Shown here: positions 20,119-29,924 of the stretch, piece after piece
Numbering within the stretch: position 1 is the stretch's first letter
Layout: the number at the start of each line of letters is the position of its first letter
Source of the DNA: Bacteroidales bacterium
GTDB taxonomy: Bacteria; Bacteroidota; Bacteroidia; Bacteroidales; ML635J-15
Reading direction: 5' to 3'
Length of the DNA stretch: 64,000 nucleotides
NCBI GenBank assembly: GCA_031275085.1
Contig: JAISPG010000019.1
Coordinates: forward strand, 1-64,000
The notes under the pieces: generated by a model
Told to the model about the DNA's origin: nothing
The model's database searches: none
What the model saw: only the letters and a program-made list of their open reading frames with translations
Program-made: the position numbers and the translations under genes

Positions 20119-23100
20119 TTAATATTCCATTAGCCATTGTTTTGTATCTTCATATAATTCTATGTTAGCGCTTTTATAGAAATCCGTAATTAACAAAATA
20201 TCTAAAAAGTCTATTTTTTCATCGTAATTTATGTCATACCTGGCGTTATACCTGGAATCTCCATATTCAGCAATATGTGATATGATTGCAGATATATCAT
20301 AAGCGTTAACAGTAAAATCACCATTAACATCCCCTGCGATCAGTTCTCTGTGTCCCAGAAATCCATCTCCGTTTACTATGATTTTTGAAAACCGTGTTAT
20401 ATACCCGAAACGGGATAATACCAATATGTATTCACCCTCTACAACATCGTTAAATACATATATTCCGATAGGTTTAACCGGTAGCTCGCTTTCAGCCAGA
20501 GGAGTATCATCAACATCACCTTGTGTCTTTCCAGTAAGAGTCCAGTCTATAGGTAATCCGGGATTATTTTGAGATCCAAGATCACCGGGATTTTTAGGTG
20601 TTCCGGGAATAAATATATTTCCATCATAATTTTCTGCCAGACTTTCATATATAGGTTCACTGTTAATAATTTCTTCAATAGGGCTACTGGCAGGTACAGG
20701 ATATAATTCAGCCTTGACTTTAAATAAATCATTAAAGGAGTCATCATTTCCGTGTACAAAAGGAAATACAGTTCCAAGTAGCCTGAAAGACGGAGTTTTA
20801 ATTCCTATGATTCCTGTTTGCGATATACCATAAACAACTACGGTATCAGATACATTAAATCCATTAAGAATAATAGTATTTCCTGTATCTGAGAATGTTA
20901 TCTTTTGTGGTGTATAAGGGAAAAATGCTTCCGAAGCATTATCTCCTTCCCCTGACTTGAACCGGAATATATAATTTCCGGCTGATCGGAGAGGAGCCTT
21001 TCTTGCAAACCTTATCCAAACAGAAGTATTTTCAAGTTGATATTCGGTTGATCCGAAAGAATAATTATTTTCAGCATTTGACAGATCGCTTGTAACCTGC
21101 CATTTTAAAAAAGGATATGTTTCTTCATTAACTATTGCCCAGAGACCGCTATTATCAAACCAAAAAGTTGGATATGTTGCAATATTTGTCATGTCGGAGG
21201 TATAAATGCTTTGGATCTGGCCTATTATTGTACCTCCATTATTAATAATTTCAGGAATATCTTTTGCTAGTGTTTTATCGTAAAAGACATTCTGAATATT
21301 AACAGAATTTGAAACATTACCCAGAAAAATAGCTTTTCCTGTGAAACTATTACCCGGAGGAGTAAGATTGATTGCGGCAAAACAATTTTGAATAAATAGG
21401 CCAGCTTCAGCATTATATATGAATCCTGCAACATTATTCCCGGATATGCTACCTGCTATATAACTGTTTTCAATTATCAGCATCAGATAATTGCCGGTTC
21501 CGGATGTTTGTTGCATAGCTGCAGCAAATCCTGCCGAACTGTCTGCAGATATATTTCCTCGATAATAACTTTCTTCAATATATATGGGTTCTTTTCCACT
21601 AATTATGCCGACAAAACCTCCGGCTTCTCTTTTGGCAAGGATATTCGCAACAACATTACTTTTTGATATTAAAATATTTCCCATATAAGCGTCTGATTTC
21701 ATACCGCCTATCAATCCTCCAACATAATGGGATTCAGGAGTATTTATAGCTCCTGTCATGGAACATTCTTCGATTATGATATGAGCATTACTTTCTATAG
21801 GGCTAGTCTCATCCTTATGTCCGATATATCCTATAAATCCACCTGCATAATCTTTAAAATCATTTTCATTAAGTTTATGGGATTGATCGTTACTGATTAT
21901 CTGACCATTCATAGAACATCCATTAATGATTGTACCGTTTGTGCTGGTTGTATTCCAATCTGTATAAATTGCTCCGATAAATCCTCCGATCTGACCTCCT
22001 GCATAATCTTCGGAATAACTGTCTGCCGATCCTACGGATGTTCCCGGAAGCCAGTTCGTTATATTATACATGATGGCGTTAGATGTTGAATTGGTGATAG
22101 TTACATTATTGTTAGTGCTTCCTGCAAAACCTCCGGCATATGCACCGGCTTTTATTTTCATATTGGATGTGGAATTTTCAATAGTTATTCCATTAATAGC
22201 ATTGCCTACAAAACCTCCGACTCCTATTGTGCTGTTTTGGGTAAGAATTATAGAATCTGAAACCTCTGAATTTATTATTGTTACATGCTCCTCTGCTTTT
22301 CCTACAAATCCGCCTGCCTGGTTAACAGCTGTTAATAAAAAGTGACCTTTAAATAAGCAATTATTAAAAGATACTTCGTTTAGAGCATTTGCAACAAACC
22401 CTCCGGCATATTCCAAAGCATAAGCGTAATCAAAGCCAATGTCGCTGGTTGTCAGCGTCAGGTTTTTAAATTCAACTTTATTTACGCTGCTGAATAAAGC
22501 AGGATATAGGTTCGGATCGCTACCTTGATAATATAATCCGTTTATTACATTATTATTTCCTTCAAAAACAAAACTGGTTGCAGTTATAGCCGGACATGAC
22601 CATCCCATACCTACTCCCGGAAATAAAGGCAAAAAACCGTATGAATCGTTATCATAGCCATATTTTCCTGATTTTTTCTCATTTTCAATATGTGGACAAT
22701 TTTCTCCATTGGGACCTGTTCCTATACCATTACCGGAATTAATATCGTCAGTCCCTATATTCTGCATTAAATATATTGTATCACATGTGCCGGCATTGAC
22801 AGCTTCTATGGCAAGCCATAAATCTTCCCAGTTCCAGACTTCATAATTACTGCTTGGTATGTTTTCTACGCTGATTGAGATTGTAGCCGGAAGAGAACGA
22901 TATGCTTCATCGTCATAAGGAACAGTATGTCCGGGTAAACCTCCTTTTATAGAATATTGTATACTTGCATTGCCTTCAAAGTTATTGACAGGAGTAAAAG
23001 TTACCAATCCTGTCTGAGTGTTGAATGTCCATATTCCTTCACTTGTTTGATGGCTATAATTATTATCAGCGGGACTTCCATCCATAGGAATAAACTTAAA

Positions 23101-24405
23101 TGATACAGGATTTATATAACTGCTGCTTCCTACTTGATTTTCGCTGATAACTCCCTGATAAGCAACATCATTTATAAATGGATTAATAGTAATTGGATTA
23201 TTCATCCGTGTAGTATCAAAATCATTATATGCTTCAGCAGAACTGGGTAAAGTTATTCTAAGATTTTTTATCATATGAATGTCATATCCTTGTCCGGTAG
23301 CTGCCGAGAAACCTATATGTAAAAATTCAGGAATAGCCGATGATAAGTTAAGTACATTCGAAGAGTAAGGCGGAGTAGGACTTCCGGTTATATTTCCATA
23401 TATATTATCTCCGCTTATTTCACTTACTATTCCTGTCTCTCTGTATTTTGTAACATTTTTGTAAGGGTATTTATCAATTATAGTGGTAATAGTATTTTTA
23501 TGTTGTATTTTTACTGTAATATACATTCCGCTGGCTTGCTGGTCTATTGGATAAATATCTATAAATGCCTTTCTGTAAGCAATATTAGTTGTATCTCCAT
23601 TTTCAAATGTTGCTCCGCCTCTGATGTGAAAGTCGCCGGTATAAGATGAAGGTGTGTTAAAGTCGTAATCCCCGTTTTCATTCAAGACTACGTGTGCAAC
23701 ATTACTTGTACTGGCTTTTGTGCATTGTGTTACCAGAACAGGATATCCGGTGTATCCTTCATTCATGCCTGGTAATGGATATGATACACCCCTGGCCCCT
23801 CTCAATGTTACGTGACTCCCTTCTCCCGAAACAATTCCTATTCCGCCTATAATTTCTTCATCTAGCCAACGTGTTGTTTTAAAATTTCCAAAAGAATCAA
23901 AAGCAATTCCTAAATAAGCTCCTTTCAAACCAGGTTTTCTGCTGGAAGGATAATGTCGAAGAAGCGACCTGTTGTATGAATATCCCATAGCAGCTCCGGT
24001 TCCTCCGACTTCAGGATTCTGTTCGTTTGCATCAAAAAGAAATAAACATATCCCGTCAGCACCATTTCCCCCATATATCATGTACTCAAATTCTATATTA
24101 ATACCATTTTCAGAACTAAATTTGAGACTATTTACAAATACAGCACCGAATTTTCCCTGACTGTTTGGAGTTAGCCTTAATCCGTTTCCGGTGAATTCAA
24201 CAGCATTGAAACTTGGAATAGGCAACGATATTTCTGTTGGTCGGGTTCCTGTAAGAAAGGATTCTTCATACGGAAAATCTCCATATGTTTGAGCATAGCC
24301 AGGTGTAGAATAAAATACTATTAATGATAAAATAATTGCTACGTAACCCATTTTTAAATATATAATAGGTTTCATTTTTTTTATGTTATAATTATACATT
24401 CTCAT
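20119..24405 (-). CDS. Lectin/GLUG-repeat surface protein with dockerin-like C-terminus
   Basis: A 1428-residue secreted protein. The start may really be Met11 (24375), which gives a cleaner signal peptide (MKPIIYLKMGYVAIILSLIV to YAQ) and removes the 14-base overlap with the preceding gene. Residues ~40-390 resemble an L-type (legume-like) lectin domain: GNGADGICLFLFDANEQNP and GLKGAYLGIAFDSFGNF are hallmark strands. Residues ~395-515 look like a CshA-type fibril repeat (IWTFNTQTGLVTFTPVNNFEG). Residues ~520-1080 form a beta-helix-like region rich in GLUG motifs (AGGFVG, GGFIG, GGLIGG). The last ~222 residues match the C-terminal module of the 2959-residue protein, with GTVFPFVHGND, IFIPGTPKNPG and two dockerin-like loops (GDVNGDFTVNAYD and DINYDEKIDFLD). 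A carbohydrate-binding adhesin is likely; the ligand is unknown. Confidence 0.85.
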   Translation of the reverse strand: MRMYNYNIKKMKPIIYLKMGYVAIILSLIVFYSTPGYAQTYGDFPYEESFLTGTRPTEISLPIPSFNAVEFTGNGLRLTPNSQGKFGAVFVNSLKFSSENGINIEFEYMIYGGNGADGICLFLFDANEQNPEVGGTGAAMGYSYNRSLLRHYPSSRKPGLKGAYLGIAFDSFGNFKTTRWLDEEIIGGIGIVSGEGSHVTLRGARGVSYPLPGMNEGYTGYPVLVTQCTKASTSNVAHVVLNENGDYDFNTPSSYTGDFHIRGGATFENGDTTNIAYRKAFIDIYPIDQQASGMYITVKIQHKNTITTIIDKYPYKNVTKYRETGIVSEISGDNIYGNITGSPTPPYSSNVLNLSSAIPEFLHIGFSAATGQGYDIHMIKNLRITLPSSAEAYNDFDTTRMNNPITINPFINDVAYQGVISENQVGSSSYINPVSFKFIPMDGSPADNNYSHQTSEGIWTFNTQTGLVTFTPVNNFEGNASIQYSIKGGLPGHTVPYDDEAYRSLPATISISVENIPSSNYEVWNWEDLWLAIEAVNAGTCDTIYLMQNIGTDDINSGNGIGTGPNGENCPHIENEKKSGKYGYDNDSYGFLPLFPGVGMGWSCPAITATSFVFEGNNNVINGLYYQGSDPNLYPALFSSVNKVEFKNLTLTTSDIGFDYAYALEYAGGFVANALNEVSFNNCLFKGHFLLTAVNQAGGFVGKAEEHVTIINSEVSDSIILTQNSTIGVGGFVGNAINGITIENSTSNMKIKAGAYAGGFAGSTNNNVTITNSTSNAIMYNITNWLPGTSVGSADSYSEDYAGGQIGGFIGAIYTDWNTTSTNGTIINGCSMNGQIISNDQSHKLNENDFKDYAGGFIGYIGHKDETSPIESNAHIIIEECSMTGAINTPESHYVGGLIGGMKSDAYMGNILISKSNVVANILAKREAGGFVGIISGKEPIYIEESYYRGNISADSSAGFAAAMQQTSGTGNYLMLIIENSYIAGSISGNNVAGFIYNAEAGLFIQNCFAAINLTPPGNSFTGKAIFLGNVSNSVNIQNVFYDKTLAKDIPEIINNGGTIIGQIQSIYTSDMTNIATYPTFWFDNSGLWAIVNEETYPFLKWQVTSDLSNAENNYSFGSTEYQLENTSVWIRFARKAPLRSAGNYIFRFKSGEGDNASEAFFPYTPQKITFSDTGNTIILNGFNVSDTVVVYGISQTGIIGIKTPSFRLLGTVFPFVHGNDDSFNDLFKVKAELYPVPASSPIEEIINSEPIYESLAENYDGNIFIPGTPKNPGDLGSQNNPGLPIDWTLTGKTQGDVDDTPLAESELPVKPIGIYVFNDVVEGEYILVLSRFGYITRFSKIIVNGDGFLGHRELIAGDVNGDFTVNAYDISAIISHIAEYGDSRYNARYDINYDEKIDFLDILLITDFYKSANIELYEDTKQWLMEY

Positions 24406-24727
24406 GATTAATTAGGATTAATTTTATATTTTGTTGTTTCAATTCCTGCTTTATTAAAGTAGAGAATAGTATATGTGGTGCTTTTATATTTGAAGTACTA
24501 TTTTTAATTGTTATTCTGTTAACAACGTTGTGGTCGCTGATTCCGGTTTTATTATTTTGAGTAAATATGATATGGTCAGAACCGCCAGGATTGTGATTAA
24601 AGTGATTTGTAGTTGAAAAAATATATTCTGCACTTACAGATTGTGAGGAAAGAAATAATATAAATACCACTGGTAGGTATCGTAAATTCATTTTCTTGAA
24701 AAACTTATTATGTAATTTTTTTTCCAT
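24392..24727 (-). CDS. Small secreted protein of unknown function
   Basis: An 111-residue frame at the head of the surface-protein cluster. A plausible signal peptide occupies about residues 13-33 (MNLRYLPVVFILFLSSQSVSA, preceded by a basic stretch; Met13 may be the real start). The mature part has no recognised domain, contains NHFNHNPGGSDHIIF and ends in a lysine/glutamine-rich helix. Its stop overlaps the lectin gene by 14 bases if that gene starts at its first ATG. It may be a genuine first gene of the operon or the remnant of a longer one. Function unknown. Confidence 0.5.
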   Translation of the reverse strand: MEKKLHNKFFKKMNLRYLPVVFILFLSSQSVSAEYIFSTTNHFNHNPGGSDHIIFTQNNKTGISDHNVVNRITIKNSTSNIKAPHILFSTLIKQELKQQNIKLILINHENV

Positions 24728-25770
24728 AATTTATTTTTTTAGTTTCTATATCTGTTTATTTTTAATTTTTACTGTAAAATGATATAATTGCAGTATAATT
24801 ATCTATATCAGCACATATTTGATATTGCTATAACAAAGATAAAGCATGCAGAAAGATGCATGTTTTCATATTGTAAAAAGAAATGAAATACTCAACCCAA
24901 AATGGTATCAAAAAATATAAAATAATGAAAGGTTGCTTTTTATTACATCAAAAAATAAAAAACGAAATGGAAAATGAAGTAAAAGTCAAATATTCCGGAT
25001 ATTGTAAAATAAAATTGGATTAAATATTGATAAAATCGTAGAAATTATAAAATAACATAATTTTGATATAAATTCATTATTTCAAAAAACTATGTGCAAT
25101 AAATGAGAAATTTAATTTATTTCGTTTTTAATTGAATTTTTATAAACTTAATATATTGATAGTCAGGAATGTGCATTTTTATAATTCATTAAAGAAGCGT
25201 AATTGAAAAGATTGTACTAAAGATCATGAAATAAAAAACGTAAAAACCTTAGTATATCTACAAAGAATCAAAAAAATGTATGTATTGATGCAATAACTTT
25301 AAGCGAATTAATTTAAGAAATTTATATAAATTATCCAATCTATATTTTATTTACATGATCATTGATAATTCGTTATAATTATGTTGAACTTATTAATTCC
25401 AGTTATCAATCTTAACTTCATATTTTCATTTATCACAGGTAATAAAAATTATTTTAATTAACTGCTGGACTATATGAAAGATCAACATAAGATGTATACC
25501 TAGTGAAATTATGCAGGACTATATTTAATTATGAATATTATTAGATTATTTTTTACACTATCTTTCAAAAGATTCTGAGAATCATAAAAAAACTATCATA
25601 TCAAAAATCAATAAAAAATATCGAAAAATAATGTAATAAATATATAGATAAACTTATTTAATTATTCATTCAAAAAAAACAAATGAAAAACAACGAATTA
25701 AATAATTAAAAGTATTATTTTAGCAGATTATTTGAAAAAATAGACGTTATACTTTTTTAATAAATTTAAT
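24728..25770. other. Long, very AT-rich intergenic region without genes
   Basis: About 1043 bases between the divergent surface-protein operon and PFOR. Stops are dense in all frames and base composition is extreme, with many A-runs and ATAAAA stretches. No tRNA, hairpin-rich RNA or ORF remnant was recognised. The only candidate signals are a -7-like element and short inverted repeat near the left end (24834-24862). Confidence 0.7.
24834..24862 (-). promoter_or_regulatory. Putative promoter and operator for the surface-protein operon
   Basis: On the minus strand TATCTTTG (24841-24834) matches the Bacteroidota -7 consensus TAnnTTTG and lies ~107 bases upstream of the first gene start (24727). 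Immediately upstream, CATGCA and TGCATG (24845-24850 and 24857-24862) form an inverted repeat with a six-base spacer, overlapping where the -33 element would be. No TTTG is present at the usual spacing, so an activator or alternative sigma factor might act here. Based on pattern only. Confidence 0.35.
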
Positions 25771-28700
25771 ATGGCAAAGACAAAAAAATTCATGACATGT
25801 GATGGGAATCATGCTGCGGCTCATGTAGCTTATATGTTCAGTGACATGGCATGTATCTATCCGATCACACCTTCGTCAAATATGGCAGAAAATGTTGATG
25901 AATGGGCGGCACATGGAAGAAAAAACCTTTTCGGGCAAACTGTCAGAGTAGAAGAAATGCAATCGGAAGCCGGAGCTGCAGGTGCAGTACACGGATCATT
26001 ACAGGCTGGAGCATTGACATCTACTTACACTGCTTCTCAAGGGTTATTATTAATGATCCCGAACATGTATAAAATTTCTGGTGAATTATTACCAGGTGTT
26101 TTTCATGTAAGTGCAAGAAGCCTTGCTGCTCAGGCATTATCCATTTTTGGAGATCACAGCGATGTTATGAGCACGCGTAGTTGCGGATTTGCTATGCTTG
26201 CTACAGGATCAGTTCAACAAATTATGGATTTGGCTCCGATAGCTCACTTAGCAGCTATTAAAAGCAGAGTTCCATTCTTACATTTTTTTGATGGATTCAG
26301 AACTTCCCATGAAATTCAAAAAGTTGAGTATTTTGATAATGAAGATATGGCTAAACTTTTGGATTGGGAAGCTGTTGAAAGATTCAGAAAAAATGCTCTT
26401 AATCCGGATAATCCTGTAACTCGCGGAACAGCTCAAAACCCTGATGTATACTTCCAGTCAAGAGAAGCAGCTAACAAATTCTACGAAGGAATTCCTGATC
26501 TGGTTGAAGAATATATGCAGGAAATTACCAAATTAACAGGAAGAGAATACCATCCGTTTACATATTACGGAGCTGCTGATGCTGAAAACATCATTATCGC
26601 AATGGGTTCTATTACCGACACAATCATAGAAACTGTTGACCATTTAATGGCTCAAGGCAGAAAAGTTGGTGTTATTTCTGTTCATTTATATCGTCCTTTC
26701 TCTGAAAAATATTTCAGAAAAGTTCTTCCAAAATCAGTTAAAAGAATTGCTGTTCTCGACAGAACAAAAGAAATCGGAGCAAACGGCGAACCTTTATACT
26801 TAGATGTAAAAGAAATATTTTATAATGATGATAACAGACCAATGATTATTGGCGGCAGATATGGTCTATCTTCAAAAGACACCACTCCATCAATGATTAT
26901 TGCTGTTTATGATAATTTAGAATCTGCTAAACCAAAAACAAGATTTACTGTTGGTATTAATGACGACGTAACAAATTTATCCTTAGAAGTAAAAGGAAAT
27001 ATTTCTATCATGAATGATTCTACTTTTGAAGGTAAATTCTACGGATTAGGTTCTGACGGTACTGTTGGTGCTAATAAAAACTCTATCAAAATCATTGGAG
27101 AAAACACAGATAAATACTGTCAGGCATATTTCTCTTACGATTCAAAAAAATCAGGAGGTTTTACAGCTTCTCACTTAAGATTTGGTGATAAAGAAATTAA
27201 AGCTCCTTATTTGGTAACTACTCCTGATTTTGTTGCTTGCCACGTTCCTGCATATTTGCATCAATATGATGTATTAGAAGGAATCAGACCCGGCGGAATG
27301 TTTTTGTTAAACTCTTTATGGGATATTGAAGAAACCAAGAACAGAATTCCTGACCATATGAAAAAAGTTCTTGCTGAAAAGAATATTCAATTGTATATAA
27401 TAAACGCAACAAAAATAGCTGAAGAGATTGGCTTGGGAAACAGAACTAATACTATATTACAATCAGCATTCTTCAAAATTTCTAATGTAGTTCCTTACGA
27501 ATTAGCTGTTAGCGAAATGAAGAAAGCTATTGATAAATCTTATGGTAAAAAAGGTGAAAACATTGTAAAGATGAATTACGCTGCTGTTGACCGTGGTTCT
27601 GCTGTTGAAAAAATTGAAATCCCGGCAGAATGGGCTAACATAGAAACCGAAGGATTTAAAGTAGGAAGAACTCGTGAAGTTCCTGAATTTATATCAAAAG
27701 TAGCCGATGTAATGAACTCTCAAAACGGAGACAAATTACCGGTTTCTACTTTCAACGGTCGCGAAGACGGTACATTCCCACACGGAACAGCTAAATACGA
27801 AAAACGCGGTATTGCTGTAAATGTTCCGGAATGGATTCCTGAAAATTGTATCCAATGTAACCAATGTTCTTATGTTTGTCCTCACGCAGCTATTCGTCCT
27901 TTCTTATTGACCGACGAAGAAGTTAAAAATGCTCCTGCAGGAACAAAAACTATCCAGGGCATTGGCGGAACTAAAGAATACAAATTTAAAATGCAAGTTA
28001 GTGTTTTAGATTGTACAGGTTGCGGTAACTGTGCCGATATTTGTCCTTCTAAACAAAAAGCTCTTGTAATGAAACCATTAGCAACTCAAATGGGCGAAAT
28101 GGACCGTTGGTATTATATGGACGAAGTTGTTGGTTACAAAGACGAAGTTTTAGATAAAAATCAAAATGTTAAAAATTCACAATTTGCTCAGCCATTATTC
28201 GAATTTTCTGGTGCATGTGCAGGTTGTGGAGAAACTCCATACATCAAAGCAATAACTCAATTGTTTGGCGAAAGAATGATGATTGCTAATGCAACCGGTT
28301 GTTCTTCAATTTATGGTGCTTCTGCTCCGGCAACTCCTTATTGTAAATCATACAAAACAGGAAGAGGACCATCTTGGGCAAACTCATTATTTGAAGATAA
28401 TGCAGAATTTGGTTTAGGTATGGCTTCTGCTGTAGAAAAAATGAGAGAAAAGTTAGCAATGCTATTAAAAGAAGCTAAATGGACAGGCGAAGCTGCTGAA
28501 GCTGCTAAAGAATGGTTAGAAAATATGAACGATTCGGCAGGTTCCGAAAAAGCTTCTGATAGATTACTTGCTGCTATTTCAGGATTGAACGACGATATCG
28601 CTAAAGAAGTTATCGCTAAGAAACAATATTTGGTAAAAAAATCAATGTGGATTTTCGGTGGCGACGGTTGGGCTTATGATATCGGTTATGGAGGTTTAGA

Positions 28701-29289
28701 CCATGTTCTTGCTTCCGGCAAAGATGTTAACGTTCTTGTAATGGATACCGAAGTATATTCAAACACAGGCGGACAAGCTTCTAAATCTACTCCTGTTGCT
28801 GCTGTTGCAAAATTTGCAGCTGCCGGTATGAGAACCCGCAAAAAAGACCTTGGCGCAATGGCTATGACTTATGGTTATGTTTATGTTGCTCAGGTTTCGA
28901 TGGGTGCAAGTCAAGCTCAATACTTTAAAGCAATCAAAGAAGCCGAAGCATATCCGGGACCATCATTAGTAATTGCTTATGCTCCTTGTATAAACCACGG
29001 TTTAAAAGTCGGTATGGGGAAATCCCAGGATGAAGCGAAGCGTGCTGTTGAATGCGGATATTGGGCAAATTACAGATACAATCCACTATTAGAAGCAGAA
29101 GGTAAAAATCCTTTTGAATTAGATAGTAAAGAACCTGATTGGTCTAAATTCCAGGATTTCCTAATGGGAGAAGTACGTTATAATTCTCTTAAAAAGCTTT
29201 TCCCTGCAGAAGCAGATGCTTTATTTGCAGAAGCAGAAAGAAATGCACAATGGAGATATAATTTTTATAAAAAACTTGCAGGAAATTAA
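25771..29289 (+). CDS. nifJ: Pyruvate:ferredoxin (flavodoxin) oxidoreductase
   Basis: Single-chain PFOR of 1172 residues, the full length for the homodimeric enzyme. It converts pyruvate, CoA and oxidised ferredoxin to acetyl-CoA, CO2 and reduced ferredoxin in anaerobic central metabolism. Domains in order are the pyrimidine-binding domain (N-terminus, YPITPSS and EMQSEAGAAGAVHG), the transketolase C-terminal-like domain (about 260-400), the gamma domain (about 420-620), the two-cluster ferredoxin domain (CIQCNQCSYVCPH near 694 and CTGCGNCADICPS near 749), and the TPP-binding domain. The last contains CAGCGETPY for the proximal cluster and GGDGWAYDIGYGG (near 964) for TPP/Mg binding, then NTGGQASKSTP. 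The gene is monocistronic, with a long AT-rich leader region and its own terminator at 29308-29336. Confidence 0.97.
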   Translation: MAKTKKFMTCDGNHAAAHVAYMFSDMACIYPITPSSNMAENVDEWAAHGRKNLFGQTVRVEEMQSEAGAAGAVHGSLQAGALTSTYTASQGLLLMIPNMYKISGELLPGVFHVSARSLAAQALSIFGDHSDVMSTRSCGFAMLATGSVQQIMDLAPIAHLAAIKSRVPFLHFFDGFRTSHEIQKVEYFDNEDMAKLLDWEAVERFRKNALNPDNPVTRGTAQNPDVYFQSREAANKFYEGIPDLVEEYMQEITKLTGREYHPFTYYGAADAENIIIAMGSITDTIIETVDHLMAQGRKVGVISVHLYRPFSEKYFRKVLPKSVKRIAVLDRTKEIGANGEPLYLDVKEIFYNDDNRPMIIGGRYGLSSKDTTPSMIIAVYDNLESAKPKTRFTVGINDDVTNLSLEVKGNISIMNDSTFEGKFYGLGSDGTVGANKNSIKIIGENTDKYCQAYFSYDSKKSGGFTASHLRFGDKEIKAPYLVTTPDFVACHVPAYLHQYDVLEGIRPGGMFLLNSLWDIEETKNRIPDHMKKVLAEKNIQLYIINATKIAEEIGLGNRTNTILQSAFFKISNVVPYELAVSEMKKAIDKSYGKKGENIVKMNYAAVDRGSAVEKIEIPAEWANIETEGFKVGRTREVPEFISKVADVMNSQNGDKLPVSTFNGREDGTFPHGTAKYEKRGIAVNVPEWIPENCIQCNQCSYVCPHAAIRPFLLTDEEVKNAPAGTKTIQGIGGTKEYKFKMQVSVLDCTGCGNCADICPSKQKALVMKPLATQMGEMDRWYYMDEVVGYKDEVLDKNQNVKNSQFAQPLFEFSGACAGCGETPYIKAITQLFGERMMIANATGCSSIYGASAPATPYCKSYKTGRGPSWANSLFEDNAEFGLGMASAVEKMREKLAMLLKEAKWTGEAAEAAKEWLENMNDSAGSEKASDRLLAAISGLNDDIAKEVIAKKQYLVKKSMWIFGGDGWAYDIGYGGLDHVLASGKDVNVLVMDTEVYSNTGGQASKSTPVAAVAKFAAAGMRTRKKDLGAMAMTYGYVYVAQVSMGASQAQYFKAIKEAEAYPGPSLVIAYAPCINHGLKVGMGKSQDEAKRAVECGYWANYRYNPLLEAEGKNPFELDSKEPDWSKFQDFLMGEVRYNSLKKLFPAEADALFAEAERNAQWRYNFYKKLAGN

Positions 29290-29307
29290 TCATTAAATAA
29301 TGACAAT

Positions 29308-29336
29308 AAAAAAGACCGTAATTTACGGTCTTTTTT
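29308..29336 (+). terminator. Rho-independent terminator after PFOR
   Basis: Stem GACCGTA (29314-29320) pairs with TACGGTC (29324-29330) around an ATT loop. Six A bases precede it and six T bases follow (29331-29336), allowing the stem to extend. It lies 19 bases after the PFOR stop. Confidence 0.92.
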
Positions 29337-29924
29337 ATTGTAAAGTCTATAGAGTAGGGTAGTAGGTGTTTATCGAAAATTCATACATTTCATTATAAAA
29401 AAACAATCTTTATATTTAGTATGAATATTGGTATTAAAATTATTATTCTCTGTACAATTTTCAAACCATTACAAAATGAAAAAATATAAAAACTCATTTA
29501 TAAACCCTTTTGAATATCAAGCCGTAAAAAAAGATTTATTGTAATTTCCACAAACTAAACATTCTATTTGTTGCAGGTTTATACCGCCCAAAACGTCAAT
29601 TGTCAGAAGTCCGTCTTTGAAAATGATGAAATGAATTTAATATTTGCAGGTTCTTCATAATGGTAAAAATAAAAAAATGCCATACAAATAAAAGAGGAGG
29701 TAGACAAGTAGCGGAACATAAGTCAAAAGTCCGATTGTTAATAACTTTTCTAAATCGGGCAAAAAAGATACCTAAAATAGAAGATCAAAAGCAATATTTT
29801 GCTTTTTAAATGACTTGTTAAGATTATCATTTAGTAAAAATCATAATCAAATTACTCTTTTTGGTTTTCAAAATAGATCATTTAATAGTTCATCAGGATT
29901 AAGTCTTCATCTATTTGGATAATT
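29337..29924. other. Gene-poor decayed stretch between PFOR and the Tc/Rhs locus
   Basis: No convincing gene. Two short readings may be relics. One is a minus-strand frame without a start codon at 29517-29636 (39 codons, containing FKDGLLTIDVLGGINLQQIE, which reads like real protein). The other is a plus-strand ATG frame of 49 codons at 29660-29809, strongly basic (MVKIKKCHTNKRGGRQVAEH at its start). Neither was recognised as a family. The stretch looks like the edge of an accessory region that has lost genes. Confidence 0.4.

Noticed and set aside
20547-20777. 76-codon minus-strand ORF inside the lectin gene
   Set aside because: It lies in another frame of the same strand within a well-supported gene and shows no protein-like features.
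21727-22345. Two plus-strand ORFs of 120 and 91 codons
   Set aside because: Both are antisense to the GLUG-repeat region and have compositions expected from reading a repetitive gene backwards.
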